A stretch of DNA of 64,000 nucleotides from positions 166,682 to 230,681 of the forward strand of contig JABYQR010000029.1 in NCBI GenBank assembly GCA_022592445.1, read 5' to 3'. Positions within the stretch are counted from its first letter, which is position 1. Each line of letters starts with the position of its first letter. This DNA comes from Cytidiella melzeri. Taxonomy: Eukaryota > Basidiomycota > Agaricomycetes > Polyporales > Irpicaceae. The notes beneath the pieces were generated by a model, which worked only from the letters and a program-made list of their open reading frames with translations, was not told the origin of the DNA and did no database searches. Positions 1-11,085 of this stretch are shown here, piece after piece. The translations under genes and the position numbers were made by a program.

Positions 1-533
1 ATTCGTATGTTATAAGCGCCGGGTTCCTGAATTCGACTGCACCTCCTCTCTTCAATGCCCTACCAGTCTTTCAACCACCCGTAAACGCTATACGTATCAA
101 CGTCCTGTGGACTGCAAGCTTGACGCTCAGTCTTATCAGCGCATCGTTCGGCATTTTGGTCAAGCATTGGCTTCGCGAGTACCTCGTGGGGAACTACTAC
201 GCTTCATCCCAAGTATACCACCTCCGTGTACGCCATTCTCGCAAGTCAAGCTTAGAGGACTGGAAGATGTACGAGATTGCGGGAGTGTTACCTCTGCTAA
301 TCCAGTTCTCTCTGGCGCTATTCTTAATCGGACTGTGCTTCTTCACGGCGGAGGTGCATAGCTCAGTAGGCCACACGACTCTTCCACTCGTGGCGGGATG
401 GGGGTTCCTTTTCCTAGCTGCCTCTTTCTTACCCGCCTTGTCACCTCGCTGCCCGTACAAGACACCTATCTTGAGCTCTGCGATCGCGGAGCTGCGAAAG
501 ATGATTTCTGGAGTCGTAGGAAGTGCGCGGTGA
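1..533 (+). CDS. DUF6535-domain protein, 5'-partial and short at the C-terminus
   Basis: The frame is open from the left edge (first full codon at 3) and ends at a stop at 531-533. It reads through the conserved NALPVFQPPVNAIRINVLW segment, then hydrophobic stretches, then an RCPYKTP motif. These are the landmarks of DUF6535, an agaricomycete membrane-associated domain of unknown function. Family members usually continue several hundred residues beyond the CPYKTP motif, but this one stops about 23 residues later, so it looks C-terminally truncated. The true start lies outside the window. A second DUF6535 gene is at 27015-29719. Function is unknown and none should be inferred. Confidence 0.72.
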   Translation, partial: SYVISAGFLNSTAPPLFNALPVFQPPVNAIRINVLWTASLTLSLISASFGILVKHWLREYLVGNYYASSQVYHLRVRHSRKSSLEDWKMYEIAGVLPLLIQFSLALFLIGLCFFTAEVHSSVGHTTLPLVAGWGFLFLAASFLPALSPRCPYKTPILSSAIAELRKMISGVVGSAR

Positions 534-1079
534 TAGGTGTATATGAGCACAACGCGTTCAAGTTGCGTAGCAATGCACAGTACTCATGAAACTCCATACT
601 AGTCGAAGCATGAGATGATTGGTTTCTTTTAGTTTACTGTACTCGAAGGGCCTGCGGCGAGGTTGAAACTATCAAGATAGTGGCTGTTCAATCGCTCAGT
701 GCACCGAGTAGGAGCGAGTTTCCCCCTGTCCGATATTACATGTTTTGGTTCTGTCAGGTATGAAGCCCAAATAAGGGCAAGGTGGGATGAGGGATGAGAC
801 AAAGCATGGAGTCGGCTACCCAATAGGCTGCCTTGAAACAAGATGTTGGCTCCAGCGATTGATTCTTGGTAAGATAGGCTAGTGCTCTGCAAAAATACCA
901 TTATAATGCAATATAATCTCGGAATATCATTAAATACCCATTAAATACTCGCTTGTGGAAATGTTTTAGAATACGATTACCGTTAAATACAATACAATAC
1001 ATTACAATACAATACAGTACTATTCCTGTATTTAATGGTATTCTAGAATATTATGCATGTGACAAGTTTTGAGCACATG
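534..1079. other. Intergenic, AT-rich, no gene seen
   Basis: No coding pattern is convincing here. Between about 900 and 1050 the sequence is very AT-rich, with repeated 'aatac' steps (near 990-1020) and the motif ATTAAATAC recurring in both orientations. It leads straight into the tandem array. Confidence 0.5.
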
Positions 1080-1850
1080 CATGTATGTACAGCCTCTTTC
1101 CTACAATTTGCACTGTTCATGCACCCATACACAGTTTTTCAATGCTGCATAGCTACCTTAATCATTTGCACTGCCTTTGTTTTGCACTGCTCATGTACTC
1201 ATACACATTTGTTGATGTTCCAGCTATGTTTTTTTATCTTTGTCTCTCCACTTATACAGACTGTTCCCTATGTTTTTCACTGCTCATGCACCTATGTTCA
1301 AGTTTTCATGTTGTGTAGCTACCTTAATCATTTGTACTGCCCCTGTTTTGCACTGCTCATGGATTCATACATGTTTCATAGTGTTGCAACTATGTGTTCC
1401 AGCTATGTTTGTGTGATCCTTGTCTCTCCACTTATACAGACTGTTCCCTATGTTTTGCACTACTTATGCATCTATATACAAGTTTTCATATTGCATAGCT
1501 ACCTTAATCATTTATACTGCCCCTGTTTTACACTGCTCATAGATTCATACATGTTTCAAAGTGTTGTCAATATGTGTTCCAGCTATTTTTGTGTGATCTT
1601 TGTCTCTCCACTTATGCAGACTGTTCCCTATGTTTTGCACTGCTCATGCATCTGTGTACAAAATTTTCATGTTGCGTAGCTACCTTGATCATTTGTACTG
1701 CCCCTGTTTTGCACTGCTCATGGATTCATACATGTTTCATAGTGTTGCAACTATGTGTTCCAGCTATGTTTGTGTGATCTTTGTCTCTCCACTTATACAG
1801 ACTGTTCCCTATGTTTTGCACTGCTCATGCACCTATGTACAATGAAAACC
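1080..1850. repeat. 180-bp tandem repeat, about four units
   Basis: The marker 'ctgttcccta' recurs at 1261, 1441, 1621 and 1802, a period of 180, 180 and 181 bp. A diverged partial unit lies upstream, with its 'agctacctta' marker at 1151 versus 1317 and 1497. Because 180 is a multiple of three, one strand stays open for about 200 codons as a 60-residue Cys-rich repeat. I read that as a by-product of the period and not as a gene. The array ends where the hAT fragment begins and may have expanded inside that transposon, for example in an intron or 5' region. Confidence 0.85.
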
Positions 1851-1869
1851 ATCTCAGTAGTTGTCATCT

Positions 1870-2500
1870 TGATGCACGCTTTTCAGCTCCAAATCTGCAT
1901 AAGGCATTGTCCATGGCACTTGCAAAGCTTGATAAGCATATGCAGATTGCGTTGAAGAAAAAGTTCCCCCTTCTAGCTGCTGGTAAGTACATATACACTG
2001 GGATATTTAGGCTGAATTGACATGACTCTGCAACCACAGTCCTTCATCCGTCTATCCGGCTGAAGTATTTTGAGACAGCAGATTGGGATCAGGCAGTAGC
2101 AGCTCAAGCAGAGCGTCTTCTCAGAGAGGTTTATACCCAGTATTCTTCTGCTCTTGCCACAACCTTGCAGTCTGCCAACACACCCACATCTGCACAGCCA
2201 GCCAACAAGTCAATTTTTGCATCTGCAATAGCCTTTGCATCAGTCACATCAGCTGCTCATTGGGAGACTGAGATAGAGCTTTACCTCAGTGGTGCACATT
2301 CTCCTCAGGATGATGAGGATGTACTCACTTGGTGGAAGGTATGTACCACATTTAACAAAAAATTGTGGTCCTTGCTAACCAACTTGCCTATGTAGAGTCA
2401 TGCAAAGGTCTTTCCCACCCTCTCTCACATTGCACGAGACATTCTTGCAATTCCTGGCGTCAGTGTCTCAGTTGAGAGGCTATTCTCATCATGCAAGCAC
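1870..2500 (+). pseudogene. hAT-family transposase, C-terminal fragment with dimerisation domain
   Basis: Three exon-like blocks splice in frame: one ending near 1981 (FPLLAAG), one from about 2040 to 2337 (SIRLKYFETADWDQAV onward), and one from about 2395 whose SHAKVFPTLSHIARDILAIP and VSVSVERLFSS segments are the hallmark of the hAT C-terminal dimerisation domain (Dimer_Tnp_hAT). GT-AG introns separate them (about 1982-2039 and 2338-2394). The catalytic N-terminal and central parts are missing: the left side is tandem repeat and the right side is cut at the copia boundary (2502). It cannot encode a working transposase. Confidence 0.75.
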
Positions 2501-2501
2501 A

Positions 2502-2520
2502 TAGTGAAACACTCCCCTTC
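2502..2520 (-). other. Polypurine tract and 10-bp stub of the copia 3' LTR
   Basis: On the minus strand, GAAGGGGAG runs into TGTTTCACTA, the classic copia polypurine tract/LTR junction. Beyond those 10 bases the sequence no longer matches the 5' LTR and instead continues the hAT reading frame, so the LTR was deleted or replaced exactly there. Confidence 0.6.
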
Positions 2521-5500
2521 AAGCCTGAACATGAAGTAGTTCATTGAAGTACTTGAGTTTTTCGAGAGGTAGTGCTTTAGTAAGGGTATCAGCACGTTGA
2601 TCGGCAGAAGGTACGTGGTGCACAGTGATGTACCCTTTAGTTACACAATCGCTGATGAAGTTCTTGCGAATGTTAAAGTGTTTAGTACGTTGAGAGTGTT
2701 GTTCCTCGGGGGAACAAACAATCACAAGAGTTGACACGCTGTCGGTGTACAGCTTGACAGGGTCCATAGTGCAGTTAAGTATTTCATCTATGAGGCTCTT
2801 CAAATAGATGGCCTCTGTGGATGCATGAGCGAGTGCGTACATTTCGGCTTCGGTGACCGATAAAGTTACAAGTGAACCGCGCTTACTTGACCAAGAGATA
2901 AGCGAGTCGTTGTATGTGAAGGTGTAGCCCATTATTGGTTTATTGCCGTACGTAGTCATACCATCAGAGTCAGCATAACCCACGAGTGAAGTAGAAGTAG
3001 GGCTGGCTTGGTTTCCTAGGACAAGCCAGTAGTTGTACGTTCCCTTGAGGTAAAGGTAACACTGTTTAGCTGCAGCGTAGTGTTCCTTAGCAGGGTCAGA
3101 TAAGTATCGTGCTAGTTGACCAGTGCAATAAGCAATGTCTGGCCGAGTACTGTTGGCGACGTAGCGTAAGCCATCAACAAGAGACATGTAGTGTGTAATG
3201 GTGTCAGCGTCCTGACGTGGTTCAGTCACAGCACGGGGGGATAAGTTGTGCTTGTGTACCATTGGTGTACGGCGTGAATGTTTGTGGTCAAAGTTGTATC
3301 GCTTAAGTATGTTCAGGATATAATCCCTTTGACAAAGCTTGATAATGCCTGCGGCTTTATCATAAGCAACTTCCATGCCAAGCATCCAGTGGATAGTTCC
3401 ACCGTTAGTAAGTTCAACATGTTGTCTGAGTGCAATCTCAAATTTTTCGGCAACAGTAGTAGTGATAGTGCCGAGAGTAATGTCATCAATGTGGACAGCA
3501 AGTAGAAGTATGAGTTTATCACCTTGATAGAGGTAGAAGACTGCGTTGTCAAATTCACAACGCTTCAGTCCAAGTGCAAAGAGTATGTCGCATAGTACTT
3601 TGTACCAACAACGTCCGGCTTGCTTAAGGCCGTAGATAGTCTTTCAAAGTTTTAGTACCCAGCCAGGTGGCAGGTTTGGAAGTAAGTCACCAGGAGGTGG
3701 ACGAAGATAAAGGTCTTCATCGTTGTGGATGTTACTGTATAAGTATGCGGACTTGATATCGAGCTGAGTGATCTCGAAGTGTAGTGAAGCCGCAAGAGTA
3801 AGTACAAATCGTAATGAACTCATACGCGCAACAGGTGCAAATAAGTTGTTTGAGTAGTAATCAATACCGTCACGCTGGGAGTATCCTTGCGCGACAAGTC
3901 TTGATTTGAGTTTAGTGACTTTGCCATGTTTGTATTTTGTTTTGTAGACAAAGCGCGAACCAGTGATGTTTGCATTTGGCGGAGGGATACAGTATTTCCA
4001 AGTGCCAAGTTGTTTGAGGGTATCAACCTCAGTTTTCATCGACTTGAGCCAGTCAATCTTGAGTGGATGGTTAAGTACGTCTTTGTAAGTAACTGAATCA
4101 CCGACGTCTTCAGCGTAGTATGCATTGAATTCAGTCAAGTAGAAGGCAATGTTCGTATCAACTTCATCATAGTTTAAGCCTCGAGCTTTGCACGAAGGTT
4201 TAGGCTCTCTAGTAGTATGCCTAGGACCAGAAGGGTCAGGCTCGTCAATGTCCATGGGTTCGAAATGAGGATTCTCCTCGAGTTCAAGTTGTTTTTCAAG
4301 AGTAGGTTTTCCAATATTTGGTTCTTTCTCCCCTTCAATTTGTGCCGTAGAGTCAACAAATTGCAAGTTTTGTTTGACGCCTATGCGTATTCCGAAGTAA
4401 AAGTAGTGGCCTTTGGAATATTCAGCAAAGCCTATCCAAATGGTGCGCTTGCCTTTTGGCGCGAGTTTATTGGTTCGGTATTTGTCGTATACAATACACG
4501 GTTGACCAAACTCTTGAAGCGCATCAAGGTTTGCTTCAGTACCATAGTGTTTAAAGTAAGGAGTTTTATATTGAAGAGGAGCACGAGGAGTGCGATTATA
4601 GAGATAAACCACATGAAGCGCAGCGTACCACCATAACCGGTTCAGTAAAGCAGCCGTATGCAGGTTTACACAAACCAAGTTCATAATAGTCTGGTGTATG
4701 CGTTCAGCAACACCATTTTGTGCAGGAGTATCGTGCACAGTAAGTCGGGGTATAGTACCTTGTGACTTCAAGTAGTTTGTCATATTTGCACCAGTGAATA
4801 CGCCATTGTTGTCAGATTGAAGGATCTTGACGTGAATATTGTATTGCGTAAGAAGCTCAGTAGAGAAGATAACCCATTGAGTGAAGGCATCATCTTTTGT
4901 TTTTAATGGTGCAAGTGTTAATCATCGAGTTGAGTCGTCGACAATAGTCGACCAGTACAGATAATGACCAGTAATCGACGCAGTGGGTAGTGGCCCAAAG
5001 ATGTCGATATGAAAGTGATCACCGAAGGAAGTAGCCAATGGCGAAGTACGAGCTTTGGGGACAGGAGTACAATGAATATTATTCAAGATACAGTCCTTGC
5101 ACGGAGTTTCTGTGCGGTCAGTGATATGAGTAGTAATGATAAGTTTGGACGTTTCAAGTAGCTTGTTTATCTGGAAATAACTGATGTGACCGAGTTTTTT
5201 ATGAAGTTCAAGCATTGTTATACCAGACTTATGCACGCTTGCTAAAGAAGTCACGCGAGTAGAGTTGAGTGAATACAAATCGTGTATTTTTTGTATCACA
5301 GCTACACAAGACGCGTTCAAGTCATATATAGTACAAATATTTGAAAAGAAAGTGAAGCGATAATCAGAGTCCAATTTTGAAACACTGATAAGCGTGAATG
5401 GTAGCTGTGAGTTGTAGTAGACATTCTTTAGCATGAGTTGATTATGCGTACCATTTTCTTGTTCAACCTCCAGTACCATGTCGCCAGCGAGTTTGAGACT

Positions 5501-6243
5501 TATTTGCTCTGAGTTGGCGACAGTAAGTAAAATAGTTGGTACAGAGTGAACGTTGAAAAGTAAGTCACGATATGGCATACAGTGTATATTAGCACCAGTA
5601 TCAATGACATGAATGCACTTGTCAGACAACGAAGTTGCAAACAGTGGAAGTAAAGTAGAAGAAATGGTACAAATACTTACGTGCATCGTTACGTCCGAGT
5701 TGGACAGAGACTTAACCCACGCGCTTGGGTGAGGGTGCTCGAGGACCTCATTGTCCGAGTCAGCAGTGGCGGTGACGTTGGCCATGAGGCCAGTAGCAGT
5801 GGAAGAGCCGGCAGCGGCGGACTCTTTCTTCTTGCCTTGAGCGGCGACGGTAGCAGATTTGCGAGTGATGCCCTTCTTTTTCATCGCAGCTTTGGACTTT
5901 TCAATCCAGGGCAGAGGGCAAGTTGGTGTCATGTGGCCAGGCTGACCACAGTTGAAGCAGTTGCCCTGACAAGAAGTGGAGGGCTTGCTCGACGAGTAGG
6001 GAGCTGCGGCCGCGCGAGCAGTAGTGGTGGTTTTGGTCGAGCGTTCGACCGCGGCCTTGCCCTTGGCGTGCAAAGCCAAAGGAGCGTGAGCTTTGTGCTT
6101 TGGGACGAAAGTGATAGGCCCCTTAGACTTGGAAGTCTTTGGGGGGTGCGTGAGTTGCCAGTTGGTAAACTCGCAACAAAGCTCAGCAATGAGCGCGTTG
6201 GCCTGTAGCGCAACTTCTCTTCAGCCGGAGTGGAAGAACGCAT
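2519..6243 (-). pseudogene. Copia pol: zinc knuckle, protease, integrase, RT, RNase H, with two in-frame TGA stops
   Basis: A single minus-strand frame runs through about 5929-2519, interrupted only by TGA at 4919-4921 and at 3641-3643. Landmarks in order: CCHC zinc knuckle CFNCGQPGHMTPTC; protease HVIDTGANIHCM; pre-integrase LHKKLGH; integrase D (FHIDIFGPLP), D (SDNNG) and E (NGVAERIHQT); RT with LKSRLVAQGYSQ, QLDIKSAYL and VHIDD in the YxDD position; RNase H with SVTEAEMYA and KHFNIRKNFI. The 3641 stop sits where copia RTs have Arg before the KTIYGLKQAG block (CGA to TGA). The 4919 stop sits where Trp is common (TGG to TGA). Both fit C:G to T:A transitions. Confidence 0.88.
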
Positions 6244-7324
6244 GCCAACCTCGTAGTTCTGGCGCGTAGCAGCGTAGGCAGGAGGGATAATCCCGACAAT
6301 GGCAGCGTAGAAGATGTGGTCGGGATGTCAACGCCAGCAGCGATAAGCTTGCTGCAAATGTTGGTGGCATTGTCAAGCAGCTTGTCCATCTCATAGATTG
6401 GATGACAAAGGTGGAAGAGCTGGTAAATCTTGTTTGCGTCAGACACGGTTGTCTTCAGATTGTAATGTTCACGCAGCTTATCCATGAGTACGTGGGGCTT
6501 GTACTTGTTGAGATAGTTGGCCATGACCGAGTCAGAGATATGACCGGTCAGGACGTTGAAGACAGCCCGTGTAACCTCTTGAGGAAGGTCAGGCCACCTC
6601 GGAGTGTATGGAACTCCAGTATAGTTGACATAGCGGTCTCAACGCAGAATTTCCACATCAGCCAAGTGTCAGCCCCAGTAAGTTTGCCAACATCAGAGAA
6701 GGCTTTGTTAATGTCGCTGAGCGACATAGTGAAGTCGTTGTCACAGCCAGGTGGCACAGACAGAAGCTGCGACACTTTGTGTGTCGACCTAGTGCCTATG
6801 GAGCTAGGCGGCGGCGGCAGCGAGCCACCAGGAGAGCTACCCGGAGGAGGGGAAGTTGTTGGTCGGCGAGCAGGACGCTTCTCACATCGTCATCTAGGCC
6901 TCTCATCCTCATCCATACGGTTGTCATCACTGTCATCATCTCCTCCATGAGGGTGACGACAGCGATTGTCATCGCGAAGAGTATCAAAGGGGGTGCAACG
7001 GCGATCAGCTGGAGGAGCAGAGACATGGCGAGCACCTGGGATCGTTTCGGATCCTCAGAGCGAGATGAGTGGTTGTCGTTGTTACTGGGTTGGGGGGGAG
7101 TCGATGTCTGGGACATTAGAGGTGGATGGTCCAGCTGAGGGAGCATCGGTTTTTGTGACAGTAGTGGAAGACATCGAGGGAGTAGGAGTGAAAGTGGGAG
7201 TTGTCCTGCGAGTGGTTGTTCTTTGGCGGGGTTGAGCTCTGGTACCCCTGAGGAAGTTGGTTTGGTGTTGCTCTCTAGTGGAATGACAAAGTTGAACTTG
7301 ATCAGCGAGATCAGAGCTCATCAA
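6183..7324 (-). pseudogene. Copia gag, several frameshifts
   Basis: Gag-like segments appear in successive frames: start at 7324 (MSSDLADQVQ) with a Pro/Thr-rich N-terminus, then 6548-6775 with VGKLTGADTWLMWKF typical of copia gag, then 6183-6524 beginning MANYLNKYKPHVLMDKLREH. At least three net frame changes, near 6600, 6300 and 6240, are needed to join these and reach the zinc knuckle. No introns fit at those places, so they are mutations (or assembly indels). Confidence 0.7.
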
Positions 7325-7396
7325 CAGAGAGGAGTAGATATAGAAGTGAAGTAGAGTGAGGAAAATGAGCTTAGTTGGGGCTCATAACCTTTTAAC

Positions 7397-7560
7397 AAGG
7401 TATCAGTGGAGTTGAGAGCGTTGAGAGAGAAGACTGAGGTGGTGGTCACAGAGAGAGTTGGGGATCAAAAGCGATAGCTGTGCATTGATCAAAGTAAGTC
7501 TTATATACAGTAACTACGTTGCTAAGCGCGCGCTAAGTATGAAGACAGAATAGTGAAACA
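7397..7560 (-). repeat. 5' LTR of the copia element (approximate inner edge)
   Basis: The outer edge is set by TGTTTCACTA (complement of 7551-7560), repeated at 2502-2511 beside the polypurine tract. A TATATAAGA box lies near 7500, followed by pyrimidine-rich sequence. The inner edge near 7397 is a guess, placed before a GGTTATGAGCCC stretch that resembles a copia primer-binding site. No full-length partner LTR exists in the window. Confidence 0.5.
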
Positions 7561-7576
7561 TGTATGACTCACATGT

Positions 7577-9650
7577 GTGTCTCAGGGCAATGTGTGCAAT
7601 GACAGTGGTCTGCACATCTCTGCGATGACAGTTGAGCCACTGGCAAAGACTGTTGAAGCAAGCCCAGAGCAAGCTGCGTGTCTTAGAATGCCAATGTCAA
7701 CAACCTTTGATGAAATCTGCCAGCCAACCTGGGCACCAGAGACCGTCAGTATGACAGACCATCAGCCCATGCAAATTGAGACACTCACATCTGTTCCTGA
7801 GGCTTCATTGGATTTCAATCCAACCGTGACACCAGGGACACGGTCAAGCTTGGCTTTGCACAACAACTCCGATGCAGAGTTTGAGCGCCCTCCATCTGTT
7901 GCTGAAGCTCAAGCTGTAGCCCCGTTGGAAATCTGGACGCGGGCATTTGACTTTTGAAGGTGACAAGGGATTGCGGAGGCGGCTGGGACAGATGCAGATG
8001 TTCTTGTACAAATATGTTCATGGGACAATGAGCTAGATCTCTGCATTGGTAAACACTATGCACAACACAGAGGCAAGTACTTCCATGGCAAGAAGACTCT
8101 GTGAGTGGACGAGACCCTCCTTGAAGAATTGTCAGGCACTCCTGTACAGCAGATTGGTCAACGGCTATTGGAACATATGCCTCCTCAATCAAAAACCCAA
8201 CCTAGAAACTGAGATTCTTGACCACCTCCAAAATGTCGGGAAATTTGTCCGTGCGCAAGACATTGTTGACTTCACCGCTAGAGCAGACATCCAAGCAAAT
8301 CATGAACTCACAAGAGCTGTTTGTATGTCAATGCCGCAGACCTGGATGTGCCGTCTTGACTATTGCTGGATGAAGAGCCCCCACAGACAATTTGTTGATG
8401 GACATGAGCGAGAAGATGTTGTGGCGTACCGAAACAAAGTTTTCCTCCCTGCCCTTGCTGATCTTGATCCCGACATTCTTCACTTCAATCTGGATGGCAC
8501 AGTAGTTCCTATCCCTAACAATACTCCCCTGCCGCGCAATTCACGAGTTGTCTACTGGTTCCATGATTAGTCAATGTTCTATGCCCATGATTGCCATATC
8601 ATCCAATGGGTAAATAGGAGTGAAGAAGCGGTTCCTAGTGCCAAAGGTGAAGGGGCTTCATTGATGGTCACTGACTTTGTCTCAGCCAATTTTGGCTGGC
8701 TGCGTTCACCAGATGGCATGGAATCTGCACGAGTTCTGTTCAAAGCCGGACTGGCCCACAATGGTTACTTCACTAACAATGACATTGTTGCTCAGCTAAC
8801 TGCTGCCATGGACATCCTCCAGCAATACTATCCCAGAATGAAGCATGTCTTCTTTCTCAACAATGCAACAACTCACCTCAAGCATGCCAATGATGCTTTG
8901 TCAGCTCGTTGGATGTCTTTGAATCCAATGAAGGATGGCCATCCAATGTTTGACGTTGATATCAAGCAAAGCACACTTGCCGGTCAGACAAAGGTTTGAG
9001 TTCGGATGGCCGACAGACAGCTTGCAGACAGTTGCCCCCAGTCTTTGTATTACCCACCGGGACATCCCCGCGCAGGCATTTTCAAAGTGATGGCAACCAT
9101 TCTTGGAGAATGTGGTATCAATGAGGTCTTTGTACAGAGTGCCCAAAGTTCAGGTGCCTGCTGCCCAGGCTTTTGTGCTGCTGCCGCAGAATCTTATATA
9201 ATGAGCCAGATTTCAAGAATGTCGAGATTGTAGTCGAGAAGCATTGTAGAGAGCAAGGGTTCAAGGTACTCTACTTACCAAAATTCCACTGTAAACTCAA
9301 CCCAATTGAGCAATGCTGGGGTGTGGCAGAGCGAGAGTATTGGATGTTCCCTGACTTCTCACCCGAAGCTGACCTTGAGAGGAACATTGTTGCCACGCTG
9401 GACAGTATATCGGTGACTGACATCTGCAAGTACATGTACAATTCTCGTGCTGCAAAGTTTTCTACTGATGTGCTTTGACATCCCTCGACTCAACAGATTT
9501 TATATTCATGCCAGCCGTTTCATGGACGGATATTGTCGCGGCTTGTCAGGCAAGCAAGCTGCATGGGCCGCAAAAAAGTACTGTGGCCATCGTGTTCTCC
9601 CTCACCACATCTATGCAATTATGGACGAGGCCAGTGTTTCTCCATGATTC
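7577..9650 (+). pseudogene. DDE transposase of an agaricomycete IS630/Tc1-like family, copy 1, decayed
   Basis: Main frame from 8046: VVYWFHD (first catalytic Asp) is followed at once by TAG at 8568-8570; then GEGASLMVTDFVSANFGWL, VLFKAGLAHNGYF and FFLNNATTH. The second catalytic Asp, expected in FDNATTH, has become Asn. TGA at 8997-8999 precedes VRMADRQLADS. After a frameshift near 9140-9170 come the cysteine cluster LCCCRRILYNEPDF and the Glu motif KFHCKLNPIEQCWG. A GT-AG intron of about 9430-9499 leads to GLSGKQAAWAAKKY. The N-terminal part (7577-8045) is frameshifted and uncertain. Two stops, at least one frameshift and a lost catalytic Asp make it inactive. A second, better-kept fragment of the same family is at 58973-59576. 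Confidence 0.78.
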
Positions 9651-11085
9651 ACTTCTATGCTCATTTACCATTTTTTTGTTGTGCCATATTGTTATGTTTT
9701 ATGTGCTCTAGCTCTGCACTGCATTGCAAATCCATCCGCGTAGTACAATGGTGTATCAAATCGTACTGTAGAAATTCTCCGATAACTACCTAACATTACC
9801 TGCCAACGTTGGCCGAAAGTCTTCCACGTGATTGTCACATTGTGACAGACGTAGTGGGGAGTGTACTGGGCCTATCTTACGTGACTGATCTCAGGCGTAC
9901 TGAGTTGGGTAGCCATGATACTACAAAAGGTCAGAAAGGTGGGAGAGCGTTGCATAGAGTATCCTCCTTTATGTTTGCGGTTTCCGGTTATGATATATAT
10001 AGGGGCCACAATCTGGATAACCTTGGATATATCTTGTTTATATATATATATCTCCTGCTTCAGGGTCAAAAAAAGAAAAGAAAAACAAGGCATCCTTTCT
10101 ACAGCTGGTTCCAAATCAATGCTAGCCGGGTGTTTGAGAAATACCACCACATCTAGAGGGCATCAGATTGTGATCCGGTGTCCCATGCATTGCTGTACTG
10201 TCGCGGCAGAGCATTCAAGATCTATATGTAACGCGTGCTGCAACAATGCTTTTTGTTGACTTATTTGTCGACGGGAGCCTCAACCGGTAACGCCATGGGT
10301 GAGGATGTTCGTCCTACACTATAGAAATTCGTACGCGGGTCGCCGCTTGCGCAAGTGATGAGGTACGACATGAAAACTCATCTTAGCTCGTATACGGGTA
10401 CAATGCTGACTCCTATGTTTCACGTGAAGATTGTGGCACTGCAGCTGGAACGCGAATCTCAAACTTCAGACACCAACATGAGTTTTGCGTGGTCCAGAAC
10501 TTGTCGTTTGAAACACCCACACGCTCGATGGCAATTCGAAACGCTGAAGCTGATGCCAGGATTTCACTGCCACGGTCCTTGAGTGCCCGCCGATAGTCAT
10601 CAAGTTGACTGCACGATACTGGCGAATGCCCACGGTGTTGGCACACGTACGTCCCCCCGACAGCACTGAACCAGGGTCGGGACCGGCCAGGAGTCGAGGC
10701 AAAAGAAAACATCTCGTTGAGTACGGTGTGTCTCGCGACGCCCAGGATGCCAAGCTTGATTTGATTGCGGTGCACGATAGGAGTCTCAGGGGTGTTTCAA
10801 GTTCCAGCACATAAATACCGCAGCTGGCGCACTGCTGACCCCCCAGCTCTGAGAGTTCCTCCTTCGTTCCTCCTTCTTGACTCCTTCTATCTTCCCACCC
10901 AACTCACGCAGAATAGCACTGGTTGGTGCGTATCATCCCTCACTTGTTGAAAGCTCCTTGTCTGACGCATTTTGCAGCTCTTCTTGCCTTTATTCTTGTT
11001 TTCCGCATCCTACTTTCATCCGCAACATTCATACCTACGCTCACACCAATTGCAACGTCGCATATTTTCCTAACTATTCCTCATC
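9651..11085. other. Intergenic 1.4 kb, no gene recognised
   Basis: Nothing convincing is coded on either strand. There is a short TA dinucleotide run near 10035-10055 and an A/G-rich stretch near 10070-10090. The last 280 bases carry promoter-like features for the gene at 11086. Confidence 0.45.
10811..10905 (+). promoter_or_regulatory. Probable core promoter: TATA-like box and CT-rich tract
   Basis: ATAAATA at 10811-10817 is followed by a pyrimidine-rich stretch (about 10855-10905, with ctccttcgttcctcc). Fungal genes often start transcription near such tracts. It sits 270 bases before the ATG at 11086, which would leave a long 5' leader or an intron in the leader. This is inferred from pattern only. 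Confidence 0.35.

Larger units (their letters stand above)
2502..7560 (-). mobile_element. Ty1/copia LTR retrotransposon, decayed, 3' LTR almost entirely missing
   Basis: Reading on the minus strand from 7560: a short LTR, a priming region, gag, then protease, integrase, reverse transcriptase and RNase H in copia order (integrase before RT), ending near 2519. A purine-rich tract (complement of 'ctccccttc', 2512-2520) is followed by TGTTTCACTA, the same 10 bases that start the 5' LTR at 7560. This marks the 3' LTR start, but sequence resembling the hAT fragment replaces the rest of that LTR. Gag carries several frameshifts and pol two stop codons, so the element is dead. Confidence 0.85.

Noticed and set aside
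1053..1679. 208-codon plus-strand ORF.
   Set aside because: It is explained by the 180-bp period being a multiple of three; no start context, domain or codon pattern supports a protein.
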